This document shows positions 36,980 to 46,972 of a DNA stretch of 64,000 bases, piece by piece. The notes under the pieces were generated by a model, which was not told the origin of the DNA, searched no databases, and was given only the letters and a program-made list of their open reading frames with translations. The stretch is from Nitrosomonas sp. Is79A3 (lineage in GTDB: Bacteria > Pseudomonadota > Gammaproteobacteria > Burkholderiales > Nitrosomonadaceae). The stretch lies in the NCBI RefSeq assembly GCF_000219585.1, contig NC_015731.1, positions 1,674,001 to 1,738,000 of the forward strand. Direction: 5' to 3'. The stretch's first letter is position 1; each line of letters begins with the position of its first letter. Position numbers and translations under genes: made by a program.

Positions 36980-38485
36980 CTAGGGAGACTGCATGGTCAG
37001 GCGAGACAGCCAAGCCTCCGAAGCCACTTGGTTTATATCAAGAATATAATCTGGATATAAACCAAATGACAATATTAACAGCGCAGGAATGAGTAGTAAA
37101 ATCATTTCTCGCGGTTGTAGATCAATCACTTGTTTTACTTCATTATGAATAATTGGACCCAAGAAGGCCCGGCGAGTGTAGGAGAGCATATAAGCAGCGC
37201 TAAGAATTGCGCCGGATAATGCAGCTACCCCTAAAACTGAATGCGCATTCAGTGCACCAATAATCATTAGCAATTCAGCCGGAAAACCACTGGTTCCGGG
37301 TACGCCAATACTGGCCAATAAAAAAAGAAAATAAAAGAAAGTTAATTTTGGCATAACCTTGGCTAGTCCGCCCAAGTGAACAATTTCAGTACTTCCGAGC
37401 CGATGGTGTATAAATCCGGCAATTAGTATGAGTGAGCTGGCAATAAGGGTGAAATTAAGCAGCTGAAAAACGGCCCCTTGAAAACCCTGCATGTTTAACG
37501 ATGCAATACCGACCATGACTAATCCAACGTGACTGATACTTGCGTATGCAAGCAAACGGCGCAAATTCGTTTGTTGCAGCGCTATCAAAGCGCCATAAAT
37601 CAATGTAAAGGCTCCAATCACACTTAAAACCCAGCTAAACTCTACCGCAGCAACAGGCGCTAGCGGCATTGCAAAACGTAAGATGCCGTAAACACCTAAC
37701 TTTAGACCTACTAGAATAGCGACAATGTGAGTCGGACCTTCCATCGCTACCGTCGGTAACCAAGTGTGGAATGGAACTAATGGTGATTTAACCGCAAAAC
37801 CAAATAATAACAACAGAAAAACAAGATTCTGCAAATCATGTGGTAATGGTGTTCCCAGTAAAACAGGCAGACTAAAAGTTAAATCATTGGGTATTTGACC
37901 GCCAGTTTGTGTAGCATGGTTCGTGGCCAGTACGATAATTGCGAGCAACAGCGTGACGCCGCCCGATAACATAAATAATGTATATTTCATGGCTGCACTA
38001 CGACGCTGTGAACCTATACCCCATAGTCCAATCAAGAAGAAGAATGGAGGTAAAGAAAGTTCCCAGAATAGGAAAAATAATACGGTATCGAGTGCGCAAA
38101 ATATTCCAATACTGACCCCCTCTAATGCCAGCAATAAAGAAAAATGAAAGCGTGAGGAATGAGAAACAGTATTCCATGAAGCAAGCATCGTCATCAAAGT
38201 GAGCAGTGCAGTCGCCGGTAAAAATAATACCGAAATCCCATCGACTCCAACCAGATATTCAATATTTAAAACCGATATCCAGCCATGACGCTCAACTAAT
38301 TGAAAACCACTTTTATCAGGATCAAATAAGATGAGAACGAAGAATGTCAGAAGCAGAGATAGCAAAGCGATAAAAAAAGCAACTTGTTTTGCGAGATCAG
38401 TATTGCGTATTGAGCCAGCTAGTACAGCTCCCAATATAGGGATAATAATAGTTAGGCTTAAAAGTGGAAAATCAGCTTCAATCAT
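36980..38485 (-). CDS. NuoM-like proton-translocating antiporter subunit
   Basis: 501 aa, 13-14 hydrophobic helices. NuoM/MrpD hallmarks: VGVDGISVLFLPATALLT, WELSLPPFFFLIGLWG (glutamate of helix 5), FAVKSPLVPFHTWLPTVAME (lysine of helix 7) and RRLLAYASISHVGLVMVGI. The subunit likely forms part of the energy-coupling membrane part of a DAB-type complex. It abuts the next gene with a 1-nt gap. Confidence 0.85.
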   Translation of the reverse strand: MIEADFPLLSLTIIIPILGAVLAGSIRNTDLAKQVAFFIALLSLLLTFFVLILFDPDKSGFQLVERHGWISVLNIEYLVGVDGISVLFLPATALLTLMTMLASWNTVSHSSRFHFSLLLALEGVSIGIFCALDTVLFFLFWELSLPPFFFLIGLWGIGSQRRSAAMKYTLFMLSGGVTLLLAIIVLATNHATQTGGQIPNDLTFSLPVLLGTPLPHDLQNLVFLLLLFGFAVKSPLVPFHTWLPTVAMEGPTHIVAILVGLKLGVYGILRFAMPLAPVAAVEFSWVLSVIGAFTLIYGALIALQQTNLRRLLAYASISHVGLVMVGIASLNMQGFQGAVFQLLNFTLIASSLILIAGFIHHRLGSTEIVHLGGLAKVMPKLTFFYFLFLLASIGVPGTSGFPAELLMIIGALNAHSVLGVAALSGAILSAAYMLSYTRRAFLGPIIHNEVKQVIDLQPREMILLLIPALLILSFGLYPDYILDINQVASEAWLSRLTMQSP

Positions 38486-38486
38486 C

Positions 38487-40079
38487 CTAATTGTCCTTTG
38501 AAATAATATACTGTGTAGCCAGTAGCTTGTCTGGGTGGGGGGATTCCGTGCTGGAATGAGAATTACCGCTACTGGTAGCGCTAATGCTTTGGTCTATGAT
38601 ATTTAGCCATGGTGAAGTGTTAGCTCCGGTTGTAATAAGTAAACCGCAGATAGCGATTGTAATAATCCATTCATTTCTGGGGGATGGTTGAGAGCTTGCG
38701 TGATGCACATTCACGTATGGTCCTTGGAAACGTTTGGGATTAGCAATAAATATTTGCTGAAAAGCGCGTAGCAACAATCCAACCGTTAAAACGTTTCCAA
38801 ATAAAATTGCAATTGCAATGAGCCATCCTTGCCCTTGGATAGTGCCGTCAATCAATAAATGGATGCCATCGAAACTCGGTGTTCCGGGCATACCCATCGT
38901 ACTTAAAGCACAAATTACGAACAAAACCGCAATAGCTGCATTGGTGTCAAACATACCACCGAGACGAGGTATAAATGCAGTATGAGTGCGTTTATAGATC
39001 ATGCCGAGACTCAGCAGTATCCCAGCAGTTGCCATACCAAAAGCTATGGCTAACGTGATACCTCCCTCCATTCCATGGATACTAAAATCAAACAAACCAA
39101 TTGTAATCAGACCGGTTTGACTGATAATCGCAAAAGCCAGCAAACGGCGAAAATTAATCTGCATGAATGCAAGCAGTGCACCGTAGAAAATGCCGATTAA
39201 ACTGAGCATGATCACAAACCATGCCCATTGTTCTGCAACTTCTGGAAGCAGAGGAATCAAGAAACGTATGACAGCATAAACACCGAGTTTTAGACTGACT
39301 AGAAAAATTCCTGCACTCGCGATGGTTCCATGCTCAGCAACTACTGGTAACCATCCATGAAACGGGAATAATGGCATGCGTATTGCAAAACCAAATAAGA
39401 GAAGGAAAAAAATCAATGTGGCATATTCGTGTTTAACATTACTTTCTTTTAAAACAAGCCAATCAAACGACAAGACATCTGTCGATAGCATAATGCTAAA
39501 TCCAAGCATCAAGAAACCGGCCAACACCATCATTAAGCCGCTGCTAAAGTGTTGTAACACTAGCGCAACAACCCAACGCCGGTTCTGACTTGATCCGGAT
39601 CGAAGTGTCATTAAAACGACCGGGATCAGTTCAAGAAAACACCATAACCAGAATTGCATTGCATTCATCGCAACGAAAGCGCCGAGTAGAATCGCTTCAT
39701 AGCCAAGTATCGAGGCGATATGCGTCCGATCCGACACGTGTCGTGCTGTGAAGGTATAAATAAGCGTGAGTAATGCCAGAACTGTAGTAAGTAGTACGAA
39801 TAAAATATTGCTACCATCCACACCAACACTATAAGTCATTCCTAGAAACTGATATCGTTCATAGAGCTGAATGCCGGGCAGATCCGCATTAAAGACCGTA
39901 AGAAGGTATATGCTGAGTAAGAATGTTACTATGGCCCCAACAAAGCCAAGCCGCAAAGCCATGGCTGGAGAAGAGGTCGACATCACAGAAATCATAGTTA
40001 CCAGCGGAATTAGCGTTAATACCGACAAAATAGGAAAAGCTACTGTTTCCGACCACAAAGTTATATTTGTAATATCCAT
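38487..40079 (-). CDS. NuoM-like proton-translocating antiporter subunit
   Basis: 530 aa from the ATG at 40079, preceded by GAGG; the longer frame to 40103 overlaps the upstream gene. Motifs include YSVGVDGSNILFVLLTT, LWCFLELIPVVLMTLRSGSS, FAIRMPLFPFHGWLPVVAEH (arginine in place of the lysine of NuoM helix 7) and RRLLAFAIISQTGLITIG. It resembles but is distinct from the subunit at 36980. The pair suggests a modular proton path. Part of the DAB-type operon. Confidence 0.82.
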   Translation of the reverse strand: MDITNITLWSETVAFPILSVLTLIPLVTMISVMSTSSPAMALRLGFVGAIVTFLLSIYLLTVFNADLPGIQLYERYQFLGMTYSVGVDGSNILFVLLTTVLALLTLIYTFTARHVSDRTHIASILGYEAILLGAFVAMNAMQFWLWCFLELIPVVLMTLRSGSSQNRRWVVALVLQHFSSGLMMVLAGFLMLGFSIMLSTDVLSFDWLVLKESNVKHEYATLIFFLLLFGFAIRMPLFPFHGWLPVVAEHGTIASAGIFLVSLKLGVYAVIRFLIPLLPEVAEQWAWFVIMLSLIGIFYGALLAFMQINFRRLLAFAIISQTGLITIGLFDFSIHGMEGGITLAIAFGMATAGILLSLGMIYKRTHTAFIPRLGGMFDTNAAIAVLFVICALSTMGMPGTPSFDGIHLLIDGTIQGQGWLIAIAILFGNVLTVGLLLRAFQQIFIANPKRFQGPYVNVHHASSQPSPRNEWIITIAICGLLITTGANTSPWLNIIDQSISATSSGNSHSSTESPHPDKLLATQYIISKDN

Positions 40080-40086
40080 CAGAACC

Positions 40087-41655
40087 TCAAATTGAAGCAG
40101 CAATCATTAAAACAATGAATACAAACAAAACCAGATAGCGTGGTTTGAGAATAAGTTGTTCAAAAGAATTTGCGAGCTGCCCAAGCTTTCTCCCGATATC
40201 CACTGTATCCATACCGATACCACGCAATACAAGGCGATCCTCAAACCAACTCATGATGTTTGCTATCCACTCAAACAATTTGCCCACTATTCCACTGCTG
40301 CGAACGAATTCAAGCTGTATTCCCCCTTGAATCTTTTTATTGAGTTTTTTTTCTAATTGAGTAAGTGATGAAATCATATAGTTTGAAGAAACCGGCGAAC
40401 CCATGGCACTGTCAATAACATTTTTATCAAAACGATCCAGGTCATGCCCTAAGCCGCTGATAGGCCTAACCAATACCCTGTCGGTAATAGGATCCAGCCA
40501 GAATCGCTGTAGCGATGCGATATATAGCCAGCGTTTATTGGCAATTTTAGATGCAACTGGCCGCATGGGATTACCATATGCATAGCGCAATAACGAAGGA
40601 GCGGTTAACACTTGATAGCATCTAACGATGGCATGCGCACAAAGATGCCAACTTGCCAATTCCCATAAACCTAAACCGCATTCCAGAAACATGAGCCCTA
40701 ATTGTCCAGAGATGGCAAAACACAGTGAGCTTTTAGCATCTGTTTGTGTTAATCCGACAATAAAACTATAGATGGCTGTGAATAATCCTATGACCACAAG
40801 CACACCCATTGTAAGTGGTGCTTTCTCGATAATCGGTTGCAGTAAAATGACCAGGAAAATACCGGCATGTATCATCACTGCACCATAAAATACTGCACTT
40901 GAAGGTGTCGGTCCTTCCATCGCTCTTGCCAGCCATGGCGTAAATGGCAATTGTGCTGATTTAGCAATCGCAGCAACTACAAAGCATAAGCTGATTACAG
41001 TAGCGGTAGGCGTTGCCAGACTCCCGGCTAATTCATTCAAATTTAACCAATTGATTGTGCCGGCAAAGTAGAAAGAAAGGGCAATCCCCAGGATAAAACC
41101 GGCATCACCGATACGGTTAGTAACAAAAACGCGCGTGGCATTAAGGGCTGCAACGGGCCGGTCATATGCGAAGGATATTAATAGGTATGAACAAAGTCCG
41201 GCGAGTTCCCAGCCAACAAACGTACCGATCGCATTACCAGACAGGATTAGCAAGAGCATTGCGGATGAGAACAGGCTTAGAACGAAAAAGAACCGGTGAA
41301 ACCCAGGCTCTGCATGTATATAATTTGTTGAAAAGCGCGCAATTATGACCAGGATAATTGAGAATAAAGCAGCTACGATGACACTAAAACCTGTTGTAAT
41401 AAAATTTAATTCAATAATGAGACTGCCGCTACCAAGCCATCTCCCTATCGTAATTGAATCAGAATTCATACCCAATAAATCAGTAGCAAGTAAGCTGATA
41501 GCGATCAGGCAGGATAGAGTAATAGCATTTTTAGTAATATTCGAACTAATATGCTCGTCTTTCTTATCGCTGATTCGATTAAACAAAAAACCAAATCCGA
41601 TGATTGCAGCAGCAATGAATGGCAGTAGAGGAATTAAAGCGACCAGATAATCCAT
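40087..41655 (-). CDS. dabB: NuoL-like membrane subunit, DabB-type
   Basis: 522 aa, NuoL-like with IGTFVGWELAGLCSYLLISF, NATRVFVTNRIGDAGFILGI and SAQLPFTPWLARAMEGPTPS. The C-terminal extension of respiratory NuoL (long lateral helix) is missing, in keeping with DabB. DabB couples the proton gradient to DabA-driven CO2 hydration. The stop of dabA lies 2 bp before its start, so they are co-translated. Confidence 0.85.
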   Translation of the reverse strand: MDYLVALIPLLPFIAAAIIGFGFLFNRISDKKDEHISSNITKNAITLSCLIAISLLATDLLGMNSDSITIGRWLGSGSLIIELNFITTGFSVIVAALFSIILVIIARFSTNYIHAEPGFHRFFFVLSLFSSAMLLLILSGNAIGTFVGWELAGLCSYLLISFAYDRPVAALNATRVFVTNRIGDAGFILGIALSFYFAGTINWLNLNELAGSLATPTATVISLCFVVAAIAKSAQLPFTPWLARAMEGPTPSSAVFYGAVMIHAGIFLVILLQPIIEKAPLTMGVLVVIGLFTAIYSFIVGLTQTDAKSSLCFAISGQLGLMFLECGLGLWELASWHLCAHAIVRCYQVLTAPSLLRYAYGNPMRPVASKIANKRWLYIASLQRFWLDPITDRVLVRPISGLGHDLDRFDKNVIDSAMGSPVSSNYMISSLTQLEKKLNKKIQGGIQLEFVRSSGIVGKLFEWIANIMSWFEDRLVLRGIGMDTVDIGRKLGQLANSFEQLILKPRYLVLFVFIVLMIAASI

Positions 41656-41656
41656 T

Positions 41657-44600
41657 CTAAACTCCTGTCATCATATTAGGTTGTTTGATTAAAGTGGGAG
41701 GTAACGGCACGTTTATATTTCGATAGTAGGCAATGGATGACTCGTATTCAGGTATTTCTTTTTTATCAGCTTGCCAAGGAACAAACCCAATCCCCCGTTC
41801 AAAAACTGATATTTCAGCGGTATCGGGATCAATTGCACTGAGCAAAATCCAACCACCACCGACAAGCTCGCGGATACTGGCCTGACGTTCATAAATCTGT
41901 CCGAGTATTTCAGTTTTTGCTTCGACCAGTACTTGCAAGCGAAGTGGTTCGTGGATTTCGACCATCTGCTTAGTCAAGCCCGTACGTAAATCGCTGCTGG
42001 TACCTTCAAGCACACCAAACATTCCAGTGATGTTATGAGTAACTTTTGAACCAGAACCAAAAAAGTCATTATTTACCGTAGAAAAGTAATATTCCAGATT
42101 GATACCTGCACCGACCGGACTAACAGCTAGCAGCAAGTTTTCCAGCAATTTGCCATCTGCATCCTGTGTTGGATCATACGAAATTAGAAAAACACGCCGA
42201 TCAAGAAATGTACCTTGTGACACAGAACGCCGGCCGACAATAGCTGCAGCAATAGTAGCGTGATTGAATTCCGGGAAAGCTTGAGAAAAATCGTTTGCCC
42301 GTAAATTCACGTGCTCTTTGCCTTCTTCAGGTGTTTGGGGATTATTGGCTGAAACAAAGCGCCGGCAGCGCTCTTGAGCAGAAATTTTACTTGCTTTTAC
42401 CAAATCATTTCTAAAAGTTTCAAAAGCTGGTAATGAGCTTTGTGGGATATCCTCAAGATCAAACCAAAAGAATTCATCGCTGCAAGTGTCATGTTCTGCA
42501 CCGATAAACCAGGTGTCATCTGGTATGTTTATTCCACGTTCCGCCAGTAATTTTCTAATTTCCGGGCGATTTGCCATAGCAGCAAATAATCTTGCATTTG
42601 GGCCGCCACGTTTACCGCTACACGCGCCACAGTTATATCCAAATTCATGCGGGTTGTTCAGATTGGTAGAACCATGACCAGACAAACATACAATTGGAGC
42701 AAAGCCATACGATAAACCAGTTGTACGCATAAAGACTGATAGCCTTTCAACTTGTTCCAAATCTGTAAAACCAGAACGGGGATTATCGGCCGTTGCAGGT
42801 GTATCTGACGCAGGCGCTTTGAACATTAACTCAGTGGAAACTTTCTTTTCTATGCTTTGACGCAGTGAATTATTAAACGCTAAAAAATACTTAGGTAAAA
42901 ATACTCTGCCCACTAAACCCATAAATACTATCGGTGCCAAGGCATCTATGACCGCATGCGAGAAAATGAGGCTACGTCGAAGTGATTGATTCATTAAATA
43001 GGCGAGCTTTTTGTAAAAGCGATACCCTTTGGTATGTTCTTGTAGTATTTGCTCAGTTCCCTTTCTGGGTATTTCATTTACATCATTTGCAGGTCTTACT
43101 ACAACGGGGCATTGCATTTTAATTTCAGTATCATCAATTCCTTTATAATTCATTGGTATGCCAAAGAATCCAGCTGCACCTATGGTTTCAATAGCTGGAT
43201 TTATCTCTTCTAACTGGCGCCGTAAACTTTCCTCGCGGTCATCCATACAAGTTACAATTTGTGCTTGTGGTCGCTGAGCTCGCTTAGCCCATCGTCCACG
43301 ATTGGTATTCGCGCGTATAGTCTGAAAGAAATCCTCTCTGTAATGATATTCATAAGCATACAGCCACACTTTACTGCGTTCCGGGGCGGTAAATTCATCT
43401 AATACTGCTAAAATTTTCAGGAGATCATTTTTCTGTATGCCTTGAATATCTTCAGCAGTAAGTCCCAAATGCTGGCATAGGCAAAAAAGCCGCCAGCCAC
43501 TATTAAAAGCTGCGTGCTCAAAATCATTTTCTACTAATGGGCTGAATTGCCAAGTCCACGCTAAATCAGCTAAAGATTGCCATTCTTCACGTTTTTGGCG
43601 CTCCGAGCCCGCGCGCATGATCAGATCCTTAGCAAGATGTGTCAGATACTCTGGTAAATTACCTTCATATAATTGTTTTCTGACCATGAATTCCGATAAA
43701 TTCTTGCGGAAATAGTATTCGATAGTCCCCAGCCTGGCCTCTATTTTCCAATTATCTTTACAAGCTTGATTCAGCCATAATCTATCCATGGTTAGACGAA
43801 TGGCTAAGTAATCAGCTAAATGCAAAGTTGCATTATTTTCAGTTTGATAATCGGGATTATGTTGACGCCAATTGATCATTCCTGACCATCCTGGGATTTC
43901 AAGCGCGAGATGTTGTATATACCCTTCCCATTTTTCTTTAGGAATTTCCAGGTTGGTTAATTGCAGGATAATACAATCAATTGGATCATCCGGCGTCTCA
44001 TCAACAATATTTTGCCAGTCTGGTAAATCATGTAGGAAAGGGTTTACATCAAAATGTTCTGTGGATCGCCAAGCAGCATAAAGCCCTAATTGATTGCGCT
44101 CAGGTAGCTGCCAGGCTGCAACGCCTTCATCCAGTACGGATGAACAAATTCGAATGATTTGTGGCTTTATGGAATAAAGGATATCGATACCACTTAATGC
44201 CATGACTAAGCTGCGTAGCGTAATTTTGTCACCAATCTGCGCCAGCATTTCATCTAACTTAGCTTCGGCCTCCATTCTCATTTTCTGGTGAACAGGAATT
44301 CCTTCCCCATTTTCAAGACTGGTTTTGATTTTTTCAAGCCATTCCTTCGCTTGTTCTTCTGAAAGATCAAGCATATTTTCTGGGTGTAAATCAGTTAACT
44401 CAATATCGAGTTTGTTGAGAATGCTTTCCCATAGCTGTTTGATGACTACACTAGGATCAGTATTGGATGTAAGCAGTCGTGTGCGAGCCTCCTTGGAAAC
44501 ATCCGCCTGAATTGTGTGAAGTACATTGCGTTCCTCGATTAACCAGTTGAGCTGGCTAATCGAGAGATTTGATAGCTCATGAAGCAATGCAACATGGTAA

Positions 44601-44932
44601 ATGTCTTTACGTTTGATAGTCAGATTGCCTGCTTGAAAAACAATTTGCTCCGCATGTAAATTCTTTGCCTGCGCAAAAGCAGCCGATAAATCTGCATCAG
44701 TAATTCTGCCTTGCTGGTACAGTTCGCGATTTTTAGAATCAGGCAAATAGCCATAAATACCTGTCAGTTTCTCAAATTCTGCTACCCCTTCTTCGAACGG
44801 GAGATGCTGAAAACCATGAATTGTATTGTGATGTATAAATTTATGAAGCGGACGCTGTCCTGGCAAGATATGGTCCAGATGATCTATCGTTTCGATAATA
44901 TGTTTGCGTGGGTCATGAAATTCAGAAGTCAT
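41657..44932 (-). CDS. dabA: DabA (DUF2309) inorganic-carbon accumulation subunit
   Basis: 1091 aa from the ATG at 44932 (AGGA 8 nt upstream), longer than many family members (about 800-1000). DabA is a distant beta-carbonic-anhydrase-like protein. The predicted zinc and catalytic residues are present: C562 and D564 in VTCMDDREES, H753 in CLSGHGSTN and C768 in YNCGACSGKRGGPNAR; the H-to-C distance of 15 equals that of the characterised protein. With DabB it hydrates CO2 to bicarbonate vectorially. Flanked by Nuo-like genes in one operon. Confidence 0.92.
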   Translation of the reverse strand: MTSEFHDPRKHIIETIDHLDHILPGQRPLHKFIHHNTIHGFQHLPFEEGVAEFEKLTGIYGYLPDSKNRELYQQGRITDADLSAAFAQAKNLHAEQIVFQAGNLTIKRKDIYHVALLHELSNLSISQLNWLIEERNVLHTIQADVSKEARTRLLTSNTDPSVVIKQLWESILNKLDIELTDLHPENMLDLSEEQAKEWLEKIKTSLENGEGIPVHQKMRMEAEAKLDEMLAQIGDKITLRSLVMALSGIDILYSIKPQIIRICSSVLDEGVAAWQLPERNQLGLYAAWRSTEHFDVNPFLHDLPDWQNIVDETPDDPIDCIILQLTNLEIPKEKWEGYIQHLALEIPGWSGMINWRQHNPDYQTENNATLHLADYLAIRLTMDRLWLNQACKDNWKIEARLGTIEYYFRKNLSEFMVRKQLYEGNLPEYLTHLAKDLIMRAGSERQKREEWQSLADLAWTWQFSPLVENDFEHAAFNSGWRLFCLCQHLGLTAEDIQGIQKNDLLKILAVLDEFTAPERSKVWLYAYEYHYREDFFQTIRANTNRGRWAKRAQRPQAQIVTCMDDREESLRRQLEEINPAIETIGAAGFFGIPMNYKGIDDTEIKMQCPVVVRPANDVNEIPRKGTEQILQEHTKGYRFYKKLAYLMNQSLRRSLIFSHAVIDALAPIVFMGLVGRVFLPKYFLAFNNSLRQSIEKKVSTELMFKAPASDTPATADNPRSGFTDLEQVERLSVFMRTTGLSYGFAPIVCLSGHGSTNLNNPHEFGYNCGACSGKRGGPNARLFAAMANRPEIRKLLAERGINIPDDTWFIGAEHDTCSDEFFWFDLEDIPQSSLPAFETFRNDLVKASKISAQERCRRFVSANNPQTPEEGKEHVNLRANDFSQAFPEFNHATIAAAIVGRRSVSQGTFLDRRVFLISYDPTQDADGKLLENLLLAVSPVGAGINLEYYFSTVNNDFFGSGSKVTHNITGMFGVLEGTSSDLRTGLTKQMVEIHEPLRLQVLVEAKTEILGQIYERQASIRELVGGGWILLSAIDPDTAEISVFERGIGFVPWQADKKEIPEYESSIAYYRNINVPLPPTLIKQPNMMTGV

Positions 44933-44942
44933 ATCATTAATC

Positions 44943-46415
44943 CTATTGAATACTTTGACTGATAGTGCCATTCATTTGATTCATAGTTGCCATTGAAAGA
45001 TCGATCAAAGGAGCAGGCCATAAACCAAACAGAACGATTAATACAACCAGAAAACTGGCAGCGATCAGTTCGTATAATTTCAAATCTTCAATATCACGCA
45101 TTTGAGGCTTTACAGGGCCAGTAAATAACATACCGATGGTGCGCATGGCGTAAGCTGTTCCGATCAGAATACTAACTCCGAGCAATATCATTAGATTCCC
45201 CCATTGTTGAAATCCACCAACGATTGCATGCAATTCTGCGATAAAACCTACTGTGCCCGGTAAACCCATAGCTGCAAATAGCGTAATTGTCATAAATAAG
45301 GCAAAGCGCGGCATTACCCTGACCAGAGAACTGTAGTCCAGAATATTCCGGGTATGTGTACGCTCATAGAGTAAACCAACCAACAGAAACATTGCGCCCG
45401 CTACCAAACCATGGGCTGTCATCTGTAAGACCGCGCCAATTAGGCCTGTTTTATTCATGGTTGCGATATCCAAAAGGATAATCCCCATATGGCTTACAGA
45501 AGAATAGGCAACCATTGCTTTCATATCTGTTTGCCGCCATGCCAGAACACCGCCATAAATCATTCCTATCAAAGCAAGTGTAATTAATAGCGTTTGCAGC
45601 GTTTGTGCTGCCTCTGGCAACATAACAACCACTCTTATCATGCCGTAGGCACCCATCTTAAGCAGGATGCCGGATAACAAAATACTGACAGGACTGGGTG
45701 CTTCAACGTGTGCTAAAGGTAGCCAGCCATGTATTGGGAAAATTGGCATTTTGACACCAAAGCCGATCAAGAAGCCCATCAGAACCCAAATCTGCTCATC
45801 CTTGGGCATGCTTTGCGCTGCGATAGTCATCGCGGACATCAAAGTGCCACCATGAGGCGGCATATACTGACTGATCGCTAATAAGCTGATCAGCATAAAA
45901 ATTGAACCGCCCATCGTATACAGCACGAAATTCAAGCTTGCCATATGTCGGCGTGCACCTCCCCAACGATCGATAAGCAGAAACAGTGGCGCTAGAGTCA
46001 ATTCCCAGAAGATATAAAACAGAGACCAGTCTTGAGAAAGGAATACGCCCAACATGCCCATTTCCAGCAACAAGATACAGACATAGTAGCTTTTGATATT
46101 GCGCGTTATATTAAAAGAGGCAAGTAATGCAATGACTGTAAGCAAAGATGCTAATACCACCATTGGCAGTGATAATCCGTCAACACCCAATGCAAGGGCA
46201 GTATTTAATTTGGGATTAAATACAAAGTGCTCATAAAATTGTATTCCGCCATCTAATTTATCGTATTCAAGAACTAGCCAGAAACTTAGCAGAAACACAA
46301 TCGTAGCAACTAGATTTGCTGTAAAGCGGATATGATCTGTGTTTTTACTCGGTATTAATGCCAGTATCAGAATGCCTAATACCGGTGTCAGAAGTAATGT
46401 ACTGAGTATCCCCAT
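44943..46415 (-). CDS. NuoM-like antiporter subunit, first gene of the DAB-type operon
   Basis: 490 aa, 13-14 helices. Typical NuoM features: ALGVDGLSLPMVVLASLLT, FYIFWELTLAPLFLLIDRWG, GVKMPIFPIHGWLPLAHVEA and KAMVAYSSVSHMGIILLDIA. Being first on the minus strand, it lies 10 bp upstream of dabA. Three NuoM-like and one NuoL-like proteins in one cluster is more than the minimal DabAB pair. Confidence 0.88.
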   Translation of the reverse strand: MGILSTLLLTPVLGILILALIPSKNTDHIRFTANLVATIVFLLSFWLVLEYDKLDGGIQFYEHFVFNPKLNTALALGVDGLSLPMVVLASLLTVIALLASFNITRNIKSYYVCILLLEMGMLGVFLSQDWSLFYIFWELTLAPLFLLIDRWGGARRHMASLNFVLYTMGGSIFMLISLLAISQYMPPHGGTLMSAMTIAAQSMPKDEQIWVLMGFLIGFGVKMPIFPIHGWLPLAHVEAPSPVSILLSGILLKMGAYGMIRVVVMLPEAAQTLQTLLITLALIGMIYGGVLAWRQTDMKAMVAYSSVSHMGIILLDIATMNKTGLIGAVLQMTAHGLVAGAMFLLVGLLYERTHTRNILDYSSLVRVMPRFALFMTITLFAAMGLPGTVGFIAELHAIVGGFQQWGNLMILLGVSILIGTAYAMRTIGMLFTGPVKPQMRDIEDLKLYELIAASFLVVLIVLFGLWPAPLIDLSMATMNQMNGTISQSIQ

Positions 46416-46972
46416 TGAATGATTAACCTTTTTATAAATATTTGTTTTTCTTTAAAGAATAATATTTACATTATTAAGCATTTTTAGTTCTAAATTTTTT
46501 AAGTGAATCGTAACCTGATTAATAAGTAAAAACTGTTTTCGTGTCATATAAAAAAGGCCGTTTTAGCCCTTATTGCAGCGTGGTAAGCTAACACAGGAAA
46601 TGTGAATAAATAGTGAAGATAATTAAGTACTAATATTGCAGTTGGGGAAAAAATATGAGAAGTTTCGTCGAACTGGAATACATTTTTTGTAACATCAGGA
46701 GTGATTAAGACATCATTCTGCAGGATAAAACACAATGTGAAGAAAGAAAATTCTGCGTTCAGAAAATAAATAGATCGAAGCGGTTCGTGTTTGTACTTAC
46801 GGTGAAAAATAAGACAAAACGAACATTCATTTCCAGTTGATTGTGTGCGATATGTAGCAGGAGCAATTCCACGACTTTATCTTGACATAGGATTATGAAA
46901 TTGTACGGATATGTAAAAGGGGAGCAACTGTAAATTAGAGCGGAATGAATTAAATGCGCGATACATTAATTA
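46416..46972. other. Intergenic region upstream of the DAB-type operon
   Basis: About 560 bp, very AT-rich, between the first Nuo-like gene and the IS630 element. It should contain the operon promoter (minus strand). I see no gene, RNA or repeat. A short frame at 46544-46735 has no recognisable product. Confidence 0.4.

Noticed and set aside
36980..46415. Respiratory complex I (nuo) operon
   Set aside because: Only antiporter-like NuoL/M proteins are present together with DabA; no NADH-binding, iron-sulfur or NuoH subunits are encoded.
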